A stretch of DNA of 64,000 bases from Paragorgia papillata (GCA_035771165.1 JAWNZC010000419.1:1362501-1426500), one strand, 5' to 3'; positions 1-11,645 are shown, counted from the stretch's first letter. Program-made: numbers and translations. Notes: generated from the sequence alone by a model not told the origin.

Positions 1-1120
1 ACCCTCTCTCTAATAAGCACCTTCTCTCTAATAAGCACCCTCTCTCTAATAAGCACCCTCTCTCTAATAAGCCTCCTCTCTCTAATAAGCCCCCTCTCTC
101 TAATAAGCCCCCTCTCTCTAATAAGCACCCTCTCTCTAATAAGCCTCCTCTCTAATAAGCACCCTCTCTCTAATAAGCCTCCTCTCTAATAAGCACCCTC
201 TCTCTAATAAGCCTCCTCTCTCTAATAAGCACCCTCTCTCTAATAAGCACCCTCTCTCTAATAAGCCTTCTCTCTAATAAGCACCCTCTCTCTAATAAGC
301 CTCCTCTCTCTAATAAGCCTCCTCTCTCTAATAAGCACCCTCTCTCTAATAAACCTCCTCTCTCTAATAAGCCTTCTCTCTCTAATAAGCCCTCTCTCTC
401 TAATAAGCACCCTCTCTCTAATAAGCACCCTCTCTCTAATAAGCACCCTCTCTCTAATAAGCACCCTCTCTCTAATAAGCCCCCTCTCTAATAAGCCTTC
501 TCTCAATAAGCATCCTCTCTCTAATAAGCCCCCTCTCTCTAATAAGCACCCTCTCTCTAATAAGCCTTCTCTCTCTAATAAGCCCTCTCTCTCTAATAAG
601 CACCCTCTCTCTAATAAGCACCCTCTCTCTAATAAACCCCTCTCTAATAAGCCCCCTCTCTAATAAGCATCCTCTCTCTAATAAGCACCCTCTCTCTAAT
701 AAGCGCTCTCTCTCTCTCTAATAAACCCCCTCTCTCTAATAAGCCTCCTCTCTCTAATAAGCCCCCTCTCTCTAATAAGCCCCCTCTCTCTAATAAGCAC
801 CCCTCTCTAATAAGCACCCTCTCTCTAATAAGCCCCCTCTCTCTAATAAGCACCCCCTCTCTAATAAGCCCCCTCTCTCTAATAAGCACCCTCTCTCTAA
901 TAAGCCTCCTCTCTCTAATAAGCCTCCTCTCTCTAATAAGCCCCCTCTCTCTAATAAGCACCCCCTCTCTAATAAGCACCCTCTCTCTAATAAGCCCCCT
1001 CTCTCTAATAAGCACCACCTCTCTAATAAGCCCCCTCTCTCTAATAAGCACCCTCTCTCTAATAAGCCTCCTCTCTCTAATAAGCCGCCTCTTTCTAATA
1101 AGCCCCCTCTCTCTAATAAG
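1..1120. repeat. 18-bp minisatellite in intron of TPC-like gene
   Basis: Tandem copies of a 17-18 bp unit, consensus TAATAAGCACCCTCTCTC, with C/T variants of the middle bases. The array runs off the left edge of the window. It stays open in some minus-strand frames and would encode a six-residue repeat of the RERVLI type, but this is a by-product of a unit length divisible by three. It lies downstream of exon 4 of the minus-strand channel gene, so it is intronic. Confidence 0.95.
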
Positions 1121-1142
1121 TTTGTTTTATTTTGTAACTTAC

Positions 1143-2988
1143 GACAAAGAAGATGGAGGCTCCACAAAGGCCAAACTCAAGATTATAAAAATCACAAGAC
1201 CAATACTCCTGTGTAGAATAAAATCATTGCAATAAATAAAAAAATGATTCTGATATAGGACATATGTACAGTATCATAGGACCAGCTGGGTGTTTACTTG
1301 AAGTAGTTTTGAAACTAGAGTAAAACTGGCACGCTCACACAAGAATGGTTGTTTGAAATTAAAATTCATTAATTCATCCATTTGTCCATTCATTCATTCG
1401 TTCATTCATTCATTCATTCATTTTGTTCATTCATTCTTTCGTTCATTCGTTCATTCATTTCTTCATTTGTTCATTCGTTTGTTCGTTCATTCGTTCGTTC
1501 ATTCATTCATTAATTCATTTGTTCATTCATTCTTTCGTTCATTCGTTCATTCATTTGTTCATTCGTTCATTCGTTTGTTTGTTCGTCATTCACTCATTCG
1601 TTCATTTGTTCATTTGTTCATTCATTCATTCGTTCGTTTGTTTGTTCATTCATTTGTTTGTTTGTTTGTTTGTTTGTTTGTTCATTCAATCATTCATTCA
1701 TTTGTTTGTTTGTTTGTTCATTCATTCAATCATTCATTCATTCAATCACTCGTCCATTCATCCATTCATTCGTTAGTTCATTCATTCATTTGTTTGTTTG
1801 TTTGTTCATTCATTTGTTCATTCATTCATTCATTAATTCATTTGTTCATTCATTCATTCATTCGTTCATTCGTTCGTTCATTTGTTTGTTTGTTCATTCA
1901 TTCAATCATTCATTCATTCAATCACTCGTCCGTTCATCCATTCATTTGTTAGTTCATTCATTTGTTTGTTTGTTTGTTCATTTGTTCATTCATTCATTCA
2001 ATTCATTCATTCATTCCATTCATTCATTTGTTTGTTCGTTCATTCTTTCTTTCATTCATTTATACTTCATTTAAAATAGACCTCAAATTGCAAATAAAAC
2101 ACCCAAGCGAATAGAAGGAAACCAAAATGGTAGTGATTTAACAACTCAAATATTTTTCATTGAACAGTGTCAGTACTTACCATTGAAATGACTTGGAAAA
2201 ATAAATATGGTAAAGTCGAAGAGACTTCTGGTCGATCTTGTGATGAATTGATCGATACTAAAAGTAATAAATTTAATACAAAAATATATTTAATCAATCG
2301 ATATTGAATATCAATAAGCAATCAATAAGCCTTGTCTTTGTAATTATAAATTGCTATCTATTTTCAGTACCAATTAACTAATCAACAATTCCATTTGACA
2401 TTGAGAATGATAATTTATGCAATCTGTGCATGGTCAAACGTTTGTTTACATTACATTATATTTATTGTTTATGTTTTTGTAAAAATCAATACAAAGCAGC
2501 ATAATATTAATCAACATCAATTAAAAAATTATATCGATTACTATTGATTAATCAATTAATTATCCGATCATCAATCATCAATCGATCGCCTGGCTGAATC
2601 AACAATTAGTACATTACAATGGGAATCGATTCAGGATTCAGTATTTGCGATTTACAATCAATCGTCTTCAAAATCAAGGACAATACCAATTACCTTAAAC
2701 GCATCTTCAATAAATACTGCAGCTTGTGACAATGAACAGTTCGTCTAGGAAAATAATCTCGAGTTAGAAACAGGACAAAATATTTTTACAAAATAATCCT
2801 CTTTTGGAACACAAATTTCGATGTCTTATGATCTTGGTATAAAAGAAGATCGGCTCATTATTGAACTATTAAACGACAATATATGGTTATAGTTTACCTT
2901 CTTGGTTGAGTAAACAAGTTCTGCTGTTTTCCTGCATCAGTATATCATCGTCATCCGAAGTGATGTCTACTTCAGTGTTCGCCGCCAT
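1143..2988 (-). CDS. TPCN2-like: Two-pore segment calcium channel (TPC2-like), first four coding exons, partial
   Basis: Two-pore channels are endolysosomal cation channels that release calcium or sodium in response to NAADP or PI(3,5)P2. Four exons are readable on the minus strand: 2988-2898 (ATG, acidic cytosolic N-terminus), 2744-2694, 2257-2181 and 1208-1143. Exons 2 to 4 join in phase and give the conserved pre-IS1 block: SLSQAAVFIEDAFK, then YRSIHHKIDQKSLRLY, then GLVIFIILSLAFVEPPSSL, the start of transmembrane segment IS1. This order and wording match the N-terminus of TPC2. The remaining roughly 600 residues lie left of the window. Exon 1 ends in phase 1, while the best acceptor of exon 2 (2744) needs phase 0. 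A weaker acceptor at 2716 restores the frame but loses the QAA residues. An internal donor in exon 1 or an unseen microexon would also solve it. TPC3 is an alternative paralogue. The family call is secure; the exon 1 join is not. Confidence 0.8.
1361..2062. repeat. Tetranucleotide array (TTCA/TTCG/TTTG)n
   Basis: About 700 bp of four-base repeats built from ATTC, GTTC and GTTT, within intron 3 of the TPC-like gene. Long Phe/His/Ser-rich open frames across it are artefacts of stop-free repeats. Confidence 0.95.
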
Positions 2989-3119
2989 ATTTGTTATAAA
3001 GAACTTTGTTACTTCTTGTGTTTATCCCACGCGCGACCCCACGAGATGCGTGACGCATTTGGCTTTAAACTTTGGTATATTTTTTTCTTGCATAGCGACT
3101 TATTCCTTGTTTCCTGTTC

Positions 3120-3637
3120 TTCCTCCGCACCTCCCTTTCCCCTTTCTTCCTCCCTTCTTTCTCTCCCTAATTCCTTCCTTTTTCCTTCCTTCTCCCCTCC
3201 TTCCTTCCTTCCTCTTTCTTTCTTTCTTTCTTTCTTCCTTTCTATCTTTCTTTCTTTCTTTCCTTCTTTCTTTCTTTCTTTCTTACTTTCCTTCCTCCAT
3301 TTCTTCTTTAGTGTCCTTCCTTCCTTCCTTCCTTCCTTCCTTCCTTCCTTCCTTCCTTCCTTCCTTTCTTCTTTAGCTTCCTTCCTTCCTTCCCTCCTTT
3401 CTCCCTTCCTACTTTCCTCCCTTCCTTCCTTCCTTCTTTCTTTACCGTTCTTCCTTCCTTTCTTCTTTAGACAACAAAATAAATTAGTTTCATAGTATTA
3501 CTTAGAACATTTTCCTCTATCCTTTCTTTCGTTTGTCTATTTGATCATCGATTGGTTTTGTCTATCCGTTTGTATTGCACACCCATTCCGCCTTCCTTCC
3601 TTCCTCCCTCCCTTCCTTGCTTGCTTGCTTCCTTCCT

Positions 3638-3677
<40 letters not shown>

Positions 3678-3942
3678 TCCTTCCTTCTTCCCTTCCTTCC
3701 TCCCTCCCTTCCTTGCTTGCTTGCTTCCTTCCTTCTTTCTTTCCTTCCTTCCTTCCTCCCTTCCTCCCTTCCTTGCTTCCTTCCTTCCTTCTTTCTTTCC
3801 TTCCTTCCTCCCTCCCTCCCTCCCTCCCTCCCTTCCTTGCTTGCTTGCTTGCTCGCTTGCTTGCTTCCTTCCTTAGCTTCCTTCCTTCCTTCCGTCCTTC
3901 CGTCCTTCCTTCCTTCCTTCCTTCCTTCCTTCCTTCCTTCCT
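3120..3942. repeat. Polypyrimidine tetranucleotide arrays (TTCC/TTTC)n
   Basis: Two blocks, about 3120-3473 and 3589-3942, almost purely C/T on the plus strand, with TTCC, TTTC, CCCT and TTGC subrepeats. They lie just upstream of the first TPC coding exon. Mirror-symmetric polypurine/polypyrimidine tracts of this length can form triplex DNA. Confidence 0.93.
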
Positions 3943-4362
3943 GTAACCGCAACAGTGTACGTCTGCAAATGTTGGAACCCTACAAAATAAATCAATGAAC
4001 TACCAAGAATGCCGTTAAGTTCAGAAAACCTTTCCGCCTACCAAACGTCCGTTATTAGAAGTGTCATTAAAACCCTGATTCTCTCACGATGATTGTACAG
4101 AATGTTCTCGAATAACAATAGTTCACACGCTGCAATGTTTTCCTTCATTCCTTATCTTACAACTCGTGTTTCCTGTCTGGATAGAATGACTCGGTGTTGA
4201 TAGCGAGTACACGCCAAAACTAATTGATAACTTCACCGAACTTTGATCCCATACCGCCAGCAAAGCCATATTTGAAGAAGAATTAATGGTATTTCCGAAG
4301 ATTGTTTGGGTTAGCAGAGAACTTATCCCCGCCCAGTATAATAGCGTACATTTATTACACTG

Positions 4363-4476
4363 TAAGTAATAGATACAGGATGAGCAGCCGAGCTGTATCT
4401 GATTTACAAGGCAAGCTGCAAGCGAGCCGTAGTAAATCAGATACAGCTCGGCTGCTCATGCTGTATCTATTACTTA
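4363..4476. repeat. Foldback element with 45-bp arms
   Basis: The left arm (4363-4407) and right arm (4432-4476) are inverted copies centred on a 24-nt loop. Each arm contains GCAGCCGAGCTGTATCTGAT or its complement. The region just after it (4531-4580, containing AGCCGAGAAAATC) recurs at 34678-34715, so both loci seem to carry the same non-autonomous family. Confidence 0.85.
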
Positions 4477-4663
4477 AAATACAAATGCATCTATGTAATC
4501 AAGTTCACCAACTATTTTGGGGATACGGTCTGTTTTAGCCGAGAAAATCGAAGCTAAATTAAGTTTATGTAAATCAGGACGATGCTGTATCCGATTTACA
4601 ACCACTGCTACGGTATTGATTTCTTTTGTGTTTTCGTCATGAATAATTACTGAGTATTATAAC

Positions 4664-4790
4664 AAAAGTGAAAAGGTGGTAAACTGCCGAGGTTAGTATT
4701 GTAACGAATTACCTACAGACATTTCGCCCTTCATCAGAGCTAGAAATCTCGGCAGTTTAATATCACCTTTTCATTTTGCTCTATCTGAAC
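4664..4790. mobile_element. Foldback MITE-like element (GACGTTTC family)
   Basis: Inverted arms around 4666-4692 and 4747-4777 (GTGAAAAGGTGGTAAACTGC against GCAGTTTAATATCACCTTTT). This is one of about a dozen copies of the commonest repeat family here; see 14058-14230 for the cleanest copy. Confidence 0.75.
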
Positions 4791-4975
4791 TACTAGATCT
4801 GCAGCTTTTAAAATGGCTATACCAATATTAAGGCATGCATACATAAAGCGCAGTAACATCTTTAACTGGCTTTCATCGGCGACATTGTCTTATATTATTT
4901 TATACTCTTCTAACGCCAACAGATTTTACTTACCGCAAGGGAAGACGCCTTGGAAACGCATGTATAAAGGTTGCT

Positions 4976-5495
4976 AACTGGACCTCTAGGGAAACTAGTT
5001 TAGATATATAACTGATAGAGTTATCCAGTATAAATAAAGTTAGTTTAGTTTACTCCAGTTTCCTCCTGTAGTATAACACTGAACCAATGAGGGATGATCC
5101 TCACTGGACCTCTAGAGAGAACACTTTAGATATGACTGATAGAGTTACCCAGTATAAATAAAGTTATTATAAGTGATATTGGGCATTTCACTCGATTACA
5201 TAGCATGTTCTAAGGATTTTGGGTGAAGGAAAATTCGAGTGTAGAATATATAGATATGACTGATAGAGTTATCCAGTATAAATAAAGTTAGTTTAGTTTA
5301 CTCTGGTTTCCTCCTGTAGTAACACTGGACCAATGAGGGATGGTCCTTTACTGAACCTCTAGAGAGAACAGTTTAGATATGACTGATAGAGTTATCCAGT
5401 ATAAATAAAGTTAGTTTAGTTTACTCCAGTTTCCTCCTGCAGTAACACTGGATCAATGCAATTAAAGATGACTCTTACTGGACCTCTAGACGGAA
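4976..5495. repeat. Tandem copies of a ~125-250 bp repeat
   Basis: At least four copies share GGACCTCTAG, GACTGATAGAGTTATCCAGT and AGTTTCCTCCTGTAGTAACAC, each followed by ATAAATAAAGTTAG. A second cluster of the same unit lies at 15048-15276. No coding potential was seen. Confidence 0.85.
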
Positions 5496-6755
5496 AACAG
5501 TTAAACACAGTAAAAAACCCAGTTATATATAGTTTAACTATAGAATGTAGGAATATTATACGTTTATGACACAAAAGAGACCACACCACTAGTTTTAATG
5601 AATTAGTTTCTAACCATGCAGCAACAATCAAGCACTTCTCTTTTTTGAAAAAAGAAGTAAGACGAATTAATGAACGAAATAGCCTATATATAATTTCATA
5701 TAGTTTAACAGTAGACAGCAAATACACAACTCTTGGAAAAACGCTACTACCAATATACGCGGTTTTTCAGTATACTGTTAACACCACCACAATATAATTA
5801 ATAAAGCTCTTTAAACCCGATCACCCAGCGCCTATACCCAGACTACTCTTTAAAGAAATATTGACATCACTTAGCCGTCAGTCCAAAAATTGCGCCAAAA
5901 CCAGAGTGCTTTGCGGAACATAATTATAGTGCGCTACACATCGAAGTATTTTGGATATATTGGATCTAACAAATACATTTCCAACACAGCTAGGTAAAGA
6001 ATCCGTCATTGAAGTGTTTAACACAACTCTGGTTTTAAAGTTTTTGAACGTGGCTCAACAAGTAAAAAGTAAGTTACGTTGAAAAACGTTAAAGCCAGAT
6101 CTCTATATATATATAGTAGCGTGACTATATGTCGGATATTGCATGCACTGAGTTTTTTTGTACGTATATCATTAACTCTAGTGTGATCATGATACAGAGT
6201 TTTCGGCCACTGAGGAAAATCGTATCAAGAAAAGATGCGTATTCTCTATATTCTTTATTTCTCTGTATTCTTCATTTCTTTATATTCTTAATTTAATTTT
6301 CTCGTGTGATAGTCAATCACAAATTGCGACTGTAGGGAAAGAAAGATGACTTCTCGAACATAACCACTTTCTATAATATTAATGACCCAACCCTAACTCT
6401 AACCCTCTAGCTAACTACGAACATGCATAGATCACCTTTAATATTATATAAACTTCAAATTATGATGAAATATCAGTTTGCCGGCTAGATGAGTAATCAC
6501 AGGAAATAAAGTTTCACTAAATTAGCGCTCATCAACTAGGAGTTTTGTCTAGAACATATTGTTTATCAACTGTAACGGAATACGATGCTTCACTTTATTT
6601 CCCTCTCACTGACCCAACGGAAACCAAAACATCCTTTTATATTAGTTTGGGGGTTTATTCCGCTTCCCACTATTCAGTACCATATTCCTCCAGGCCTGAG
6701 TCAGGCCCGTCTTTGCATATCAAACCGGTTAAGTTATATTAAAACAGTGAAATAA
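5496..6755. other. No gene recognised
   Basis: AT-rich sequence with only short, unrecognisable open frames on both strands. A short stretch near 6386-6410 resembles telomere repeats but is too brief to mean much. Confidence 0.6.
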
Positions 6756-6932
6756 AAGTAGCGTGCTGCGTAGGCAGTGTTGAAACAACAATCGAAATAT
6801 AGTAAGGTTTGATATACTGCCGAAACAGAGAACGTGTAGGAATCTAACGTTTCGAGCGAAGGCCCTTCGTCACGGAGAGAAACGTGAAGGGCTTTCGCTC
6901 GAAACGTTAGACTCATACGTTCTCTGTTCCTA
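6756..6932. mobile_element. Foldback MITE-like element (GACGTTTC family variant)
   Basis: Begins with the conserved GTGCTGCGTAGGCAGTGTTG border. It then has inverted arms reading AACGTTTCGAGCGAAGGCCC and its near complement, separated by a short loop with CACGGAGAGAAACG. The same wording recurs at 32765-32880 and 45405-45780. Confidence 0.8.
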
Positions 6933-6964
6933 AGTTATATTAAGTTGTGACGAGATTACTTTAT

Positions 6965-7605
6965 TGTGTGGTGTGGTGTGGTGTGGTGTGGTGTGGTGTG
7001 GTGTGGTGTGGTGTGGCATGGTGTGGTGTGGTGTGGTGTGGTGTGGCGTGGTGTGGTGTGTTGTGATGTGGTGTGGTGTGGCGTGGTGTGGCGTGGTGTG
7101 GCGTGGCGTGGCGCGGTGTGGTTGGTGTGGTGTGGTGTGGTGTGGTGTGGTGTGGTGTGGTGTGGTGTGGTGTGGTGTAGTGTAGTGTAGTGTAGTGCAC
7201 GTAGTGTAGTGTAGTGTAGTGTAGTGTAGTGTAGTGTAGTGTAGTGTAGTGTAGTGTAGTGTAGTGTAGTGTAGTGTAGTGTAGTGTAGTGTAGTGTAGT
7301 GTAGTGTAGTGTAGTGTAGTGTAGTGTAGTGTAGTGTAGTGTAGTGTAGTGTCGTGTAGTGTAGTGTAGTGTAGTGTAGTGTAGTGTAGTGTAGTGTAGT
7401 GTAGTGTAGTGTAGTGTAGTGTAGTGTAGTGTAGTGTAGTGTAGTGTAGTGTAGTGTAGTGTAGTGTAGTGTAGTGTAGTGTAGTGTAGTGTAGTGTAGT
7501 GTAGTGTAGTGTAGTGTAGTGTAGTGTAGTGTAGTGTAGTGTAGTGTAGTGTAGTGTAGTGTAGTGTAGTGTAGTGTAGTGTAGTGTGGTGTGGTATGGT
7601 GAGGT
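6965..7605. repeat. Pentanucleotide satellite (GTGTG)n then (GTGTA)n
   Basis: About 220 bp of GTGTG units pass abruptly into about 400 bp of almost perfect GTGTA units. The minus-strand open frames rich in Thr, His, Tyr and Leu come from this array and are not genes. Confidence 0.96.
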
Positions 7606-7760
7606 ATGCTATCGTATGCTTTGATGTGGTATGGCATATAATATTGCATGGTGGACGTGGTCTGGTATATATGGTGGTATTGCATGGCATAGTATGGTGT
7701 TGTGCTGCACTGATGTATTCTAAGTGTATTCTATCGCACATCTGTAGTATATTATATTTC

Positions 7761-7858
7761 TGACTGCCTCAGCCGGGAGTCCCAATAGCTCAGTGGTAGA
7801 GCGCTGGTACGTTAAACCAGAGACCTTGGGTTCGATTCCCGGTTGGGGCAGTCAGAAA
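7761..7858 (+). repeat. tRNA-like repeat (tRNA-Asn-like cloverleaf, probable SINE head)
   Basis: Positions 7779-7850 fold as a 72-nt cloverleaf: acceptor GTCCCAA/TTGGGGC, D arm GCTC/GAGC, anticodon stem CTGGT/ACCAG, T arm TTGGG/CCCGG with a TTCGATT loop. The anticodon would be GTT (Asn), but position 33 is C, not the near-universal T. The cloverleaf sits inside an outer inverted pair, TGACTGCC (7761-7768) and its complement after the acceptor. The same 5' flank and D arm recur at 36747-36850, so this is better read as a repeat family derived from a tRNA than as a working tRNA gene. Confidence 0.6.
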
Positions 7859-7895
7859 ACTTTTCTCTACAGCAGTGATTCGACTTCATTTGAAG

Positions 7896-8032
7896 TAATA
7901 TATCCAACACGAGTCAGTGTTCTTCCTCCGATTTCTAAATACAGCCAAGCAGGTTGAAAATACGAGTTCTTTTAACCAGCTTGGCTGTATTTAGACATTG
8001 GAGGATGAACACTGACGAGTGTTGGATATAGC
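7896..8032. repeat. Foldback element
   Basis: Inverted arms of about 50 bp, with a few mismatches, read from ATATCCAACACGAGTCAGTG to CACTGACGAGTGTTGGATAT, with CAGCCAAGC/GCTTGGCTG near the centre. A related half-motif (TCTTCCTCCGATTTC) appears at about 8095 and again near 22480. Confidence 0.82.
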
Positions 8033-9002
8033 TTCTTAAACAATCAATATTTTAAGAGAAAATCGACCTCAAAGTTTGCTAAATTTGACTGTAATCTTCC
8101 TCCGATTTCCAAATACTGATTACGGATTTCTTTTGAATTAATGAGTTTGAGAAATTCTTCTTCACACCTCTGTAAATAATAAATTTCTTTCCCGCTGATT
8201 ATAAATCACCAACCTCTAATTCTCTCCACACCATCTGAAGAATGCTGATGATACCGAAATAAGGTCACCGTGTGCCATATACAGGCAGGCCGCCAGGCCG
8301 GTATCTAGTCCTTATTTATCAGTATGGGGTAAGAGAAATGAGTTTAAGAAAATATACAACACATGTTTCCAGTAAAGATGCATGATAATCCGATATCATA
8401 TAGCTTAGAATCTAAGTGACAAGAAAAACAAGGACAAGTCACAATTTGTCAACGTTTAAGAGACTTAATACCAAAAGACAATGCAAAAATATACAAATTT
8501 ATAACAATGGGACTGACTACCCAACTACTCGAGCAACGATTTTTCTTTATTAGAAATTATAAAAATGTTTGATTTTGTCACGGAAAGACACATGCTCTGG
8601 TCATATTAAGACCAAACTCTGCCAATTAAATGCTTGAAAAGTTGTGGATGAAATTTAGTATAAGTGGAATTTGCCGAAGTAATTGAAATACTAAATTACT
8701 TAGTGGTAAACTTCCATCTTGTCGACCCATGAAGCAATGTAATAATAAACTGAACAGGAAAAAAATTACCCATTCATTAATTTACATCAGAACGTTCCAG
8801 GTCGCAAGTTCATTGTATCGAGATTTAAGAATAACTCGAACGTCAAGGACAACGTTCTTTATAATACAATAGAATTTTTCTCACACAACAAAGAAAATGA
8901 ATATATAATTTTTAATCCCAAGAGTAATCTTAACGCCGTCCCCGTTCAACATAGCTACAACGTTATTCAGATCATTTTCACGTCTTCACGACAACGTTAA
9001 GA
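8033..9002. other. No gene recognised
   Basis: AT-rich spacer. Its last part (8917-9002) is a diverged direct copy of 9585-9672, so the retrotransposon fragment between them is flanked by a roughly 90-bp duplication. Confidence 0.55.
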
Positions 9003-9550
9003 GGGTCCCTCTTGGTTTTCTTTTACAAAATAACACATGGATTAATCAGTTTAAAATCTTCCGTTCTTCCTGTTATCCGTACATCCAGACCAACTAGATC
9101 CTCTAATGGCAACACAACTAAATTCATTATTCGTAAATGTAAAACAACTACCTACGTCATCAGAACCACCCGAATTTGGAACTCTCTTGCAGACAAACTT
9201 GACCTTAACACAGATACTCTTTCTTTATTTAAATCAGTTATGCTGAAGTATTATTTTTTATCGTTGGTAACTTCTTATAATTGTGAAGACCCTCGCACGT
9301 TTAAAACAATTTGTCTCAAGTGCAACTCTGTTCGGAGTCTCACTGACCCAATTTCTTGTTGTATGTAATTATGTAATACTTATAATGCACTGTGATTTTA
9401 TTGTTCATAGTTATCTCTCTATATCTTTTGTATGTTTAGGGCCCACAGCAATTGGCTAACGCTGTTGTGGTTCCCCTGCCATTGTTAAATCTGCTGTTAT
9501 TTATATGTTTATTTCTATGTATGTTACATATGGCGAAGTTAATACAAAAG
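9003..9550 (+). pseudogene. 3' fragment of a non-LTR retrotransposon
   Basis: An open frame at 9012-9368 encodes the C-terminal tail typical of jockey/CR1-like reverse transcriptase ORFs in marine invertebrates: an opening YKITHGL block, an IWNSL block, and a closing CxxC-type tail with EDPRTFKTICLKCNS. The polymerase domain itself (the FADD motif) is absent, so the copy is 5'-truncated, as expected of dead non-LTR insertions. It is followed by the 3' sequence GGGCCCACAGCAATTGGC, also seen in the related fragment near 21690. Confidence 0.75.
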
Positions 9551-10119
9551 AATTCTAGTTGTGGAACAAAGAGAATGAATTATTTTTAGTCTCTAAAGTA
9601 ATCTCAACAGCGTCCTCATTCTTTTTACAACGCCACTTAGAGCATTTTCACGTCTTCAGGACGACGTCAACTCACCAAAAGATGAGAACTGTTGCTTAAG
9701 ATTGACCTCAATACAGACACTACAATCTTTAAGCAGTACTGCGGCGTTTTGAAAGTCATTAAACTAGCTTCAAATATCAAATATAATAGTCAATTATCCG
9801 TGACTTTCTTTGATCATAAAATTTATGTTGCTTGCCGTTGTCGTCCTCGTCGTCCTAGAATCGTAAGGTCCCTATTTCCTGAAATAGCGAAACCTGTTCG
9901 TTGAGTTTGACTTCAAACTATGCGGCAAAATCCTTTTAGAACTCTAAAGCTTTTGGGTGTCGAAAAACATATTTTAAGTATTCAATACTACGTAAATGAT
10001 TCGTGGTTTCTGCTAGAACTGAAGTTTAGATTGTTGTCGTCGTCCTAGCTTGCTTAACTGGGCTTGTTTGTATCACAAAATTCTTTCCTCGGTCGCAATC
10101 ATCGTTAGGATTCGTTTAC
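9551..10119. other. No gene recognised
   Basis: Contains the second copy (9585-9672) of the duplication flanking the retrotransposon fragment. The rest holds only short unrecognised frames. Confidence 0.5.
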
Positions 10120-11095
10120 ATCTAAACTAAACTAAACTAACCTAAACTAAACTAAACTAAACTAAACTAAACTGAACTAAACTATAAACTATAAACTATA
10201 AACTATAAACTATAAACTATAAACTATAAACTATAAACTATAAAACTATAAACTATAAACTATAAACTATAAACTATAAACTATAAACTATAAACTATAA
10301 ACTATAAACTATAAACTATAAACTATAAACTATAAACTATAAACTATAAACTATAAACTATAAACTATAAACTATAAACTATAAACTATAAACTATAAAA
10401 CTATAAACTATAAACTATAAACTATAAACTATAAACTATAAACTATAAACTATAAACTATAAACTATAAACTATAAACTATAAACTATAAACTATAAACT
10501 AAAACTATAAACTATAAACTATAAACTATAAACTAAACTATAAACTATAAACTATAAACTATAAACTATAAACTATAAACTATAAACTATAAACTATAAA
10601 CTATAAACTATAAACTATAAACTATAAACTATAAACTATAAACTATAAACTATAAACTATAAACTATAAACTATAAACTATAAACTATAAACTATAAACT
10701 ATAAACTATAAACTATAAACTATAAACTATAAACTATAAACTATAAACTATAAACTATAAACTATAAACTGAACTGAACTGAACTAAACTATAAACTAAA
10801 CTAAACTAAACTAAACAGAACTGAACCGAACCGAACCGAACCGAACCGAACCGAACCGAACCGAACCGAACCGAACCGAACTAAACTAAACTAAACTAAA
10901 CTAAACTAAACTAAACTAAACTAAACTAAACTAAACTAAACTAAACTAAACTAAACTAAACTAAACTAAACTAAACAAAACAAAACTAAACAAAACAAAA
11001 CAAAACTAAACAAAACTAAACAAAACTAAACTAAACTAAACTAAACTAAACTAAACCAAACTAAACTAAACTAAACTAAACTAAACTGAACTGAA
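10120..11095. repeat. Satellite of AAACTAT heptamers and ACTAA/CCGAA pentamers
   Basis: About 980 bp. The core (10180-10770) is AAACTAT repeated with few errors. It is flanked on both sides by ACTAA pentamers and contains a clean CCGAA pentamer block (about 10823-10878) plus ACAAA variants. Neighbouring blocks differ by one or two bases per unit, which suggests expansion of successive variants. Confidence 0.95.
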
Positions 11096-11542
11096 CCAAT
11101 TCTTCTTTGTAAATTTAGTTTATGTGAATTTTTAAACCTTACTGGGCCAACTCGCTTCTTAAGTAATCGGTTCTTTAACATATACCTTATAAAATACTAT
11201 TCTCTCAGGTATTTCCAGAATTTAATATAATGCTTGTCTGAAAATAGCTCAGCTGGAAATTCTCTGGAATTCCGCAAATTCGGTGAAATAATCACGAAAC
11301 ATGATTTAAGATGCGCAAAAAGCTTGGATTTCGGTCAGAGTATAGATAAAAAGACGGTTTTAGTAATCCATTCCTCTGCCTTGTTTTAGCTTTTATAAAG
11401 AACATGCATGACTAACTTTGCCATTTTGTAAAGGGGTGGTTGGTTATGACAAAAGTATAATTAAGATATATTGGCTGTCTGCGGAGTATGTTTCTGGAAA
11501 AATCTTGAATAAGCAATAAATCTTTTTTATCCGAAAGTGTAA

Positions 11543-11645
11543 AAAAGTAAAGTGCTGGGTAGGCAGTGTTTTAGATAGAGCAAAGTGAAAAGATGGCAAT
11601 TCACTACCGAGAACAGTTTTAAACTGAACATTCTTGGCAGTCAAT
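11543..11645. mobile_element. Fragment of GACGTTTC foldback family
   Basis: Carries the family border GTGCTGGGTAGGCAGTGTTT and the arm AGAGCAAAGTGAAAAGATGG, but only one arm is present, so the copy is incomplete. Confidence 0.65.

Noticed and set aside
1..1120. CRISPR-like array
   Set aside because: No unique spacers between the 18-bp units. It is a plain minisatellite in an animal intron.
6386..6410. Telomere-like CCCTAAC words
   Set aside because: Only a few degenerate copies, too short for an interstitial telomere.
6930..7741. Long Thr/His/Tyr/Leu-repeat open frames on the minus strand
   Set aside because: Pure translation of the GTGTA pentamer array.
10120..11095. Satellite as a telomeric repeat
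   Set aside because: AAACTAT and ACTAA units lack the G-rich strand of known telomere repeats, and the array is interior.
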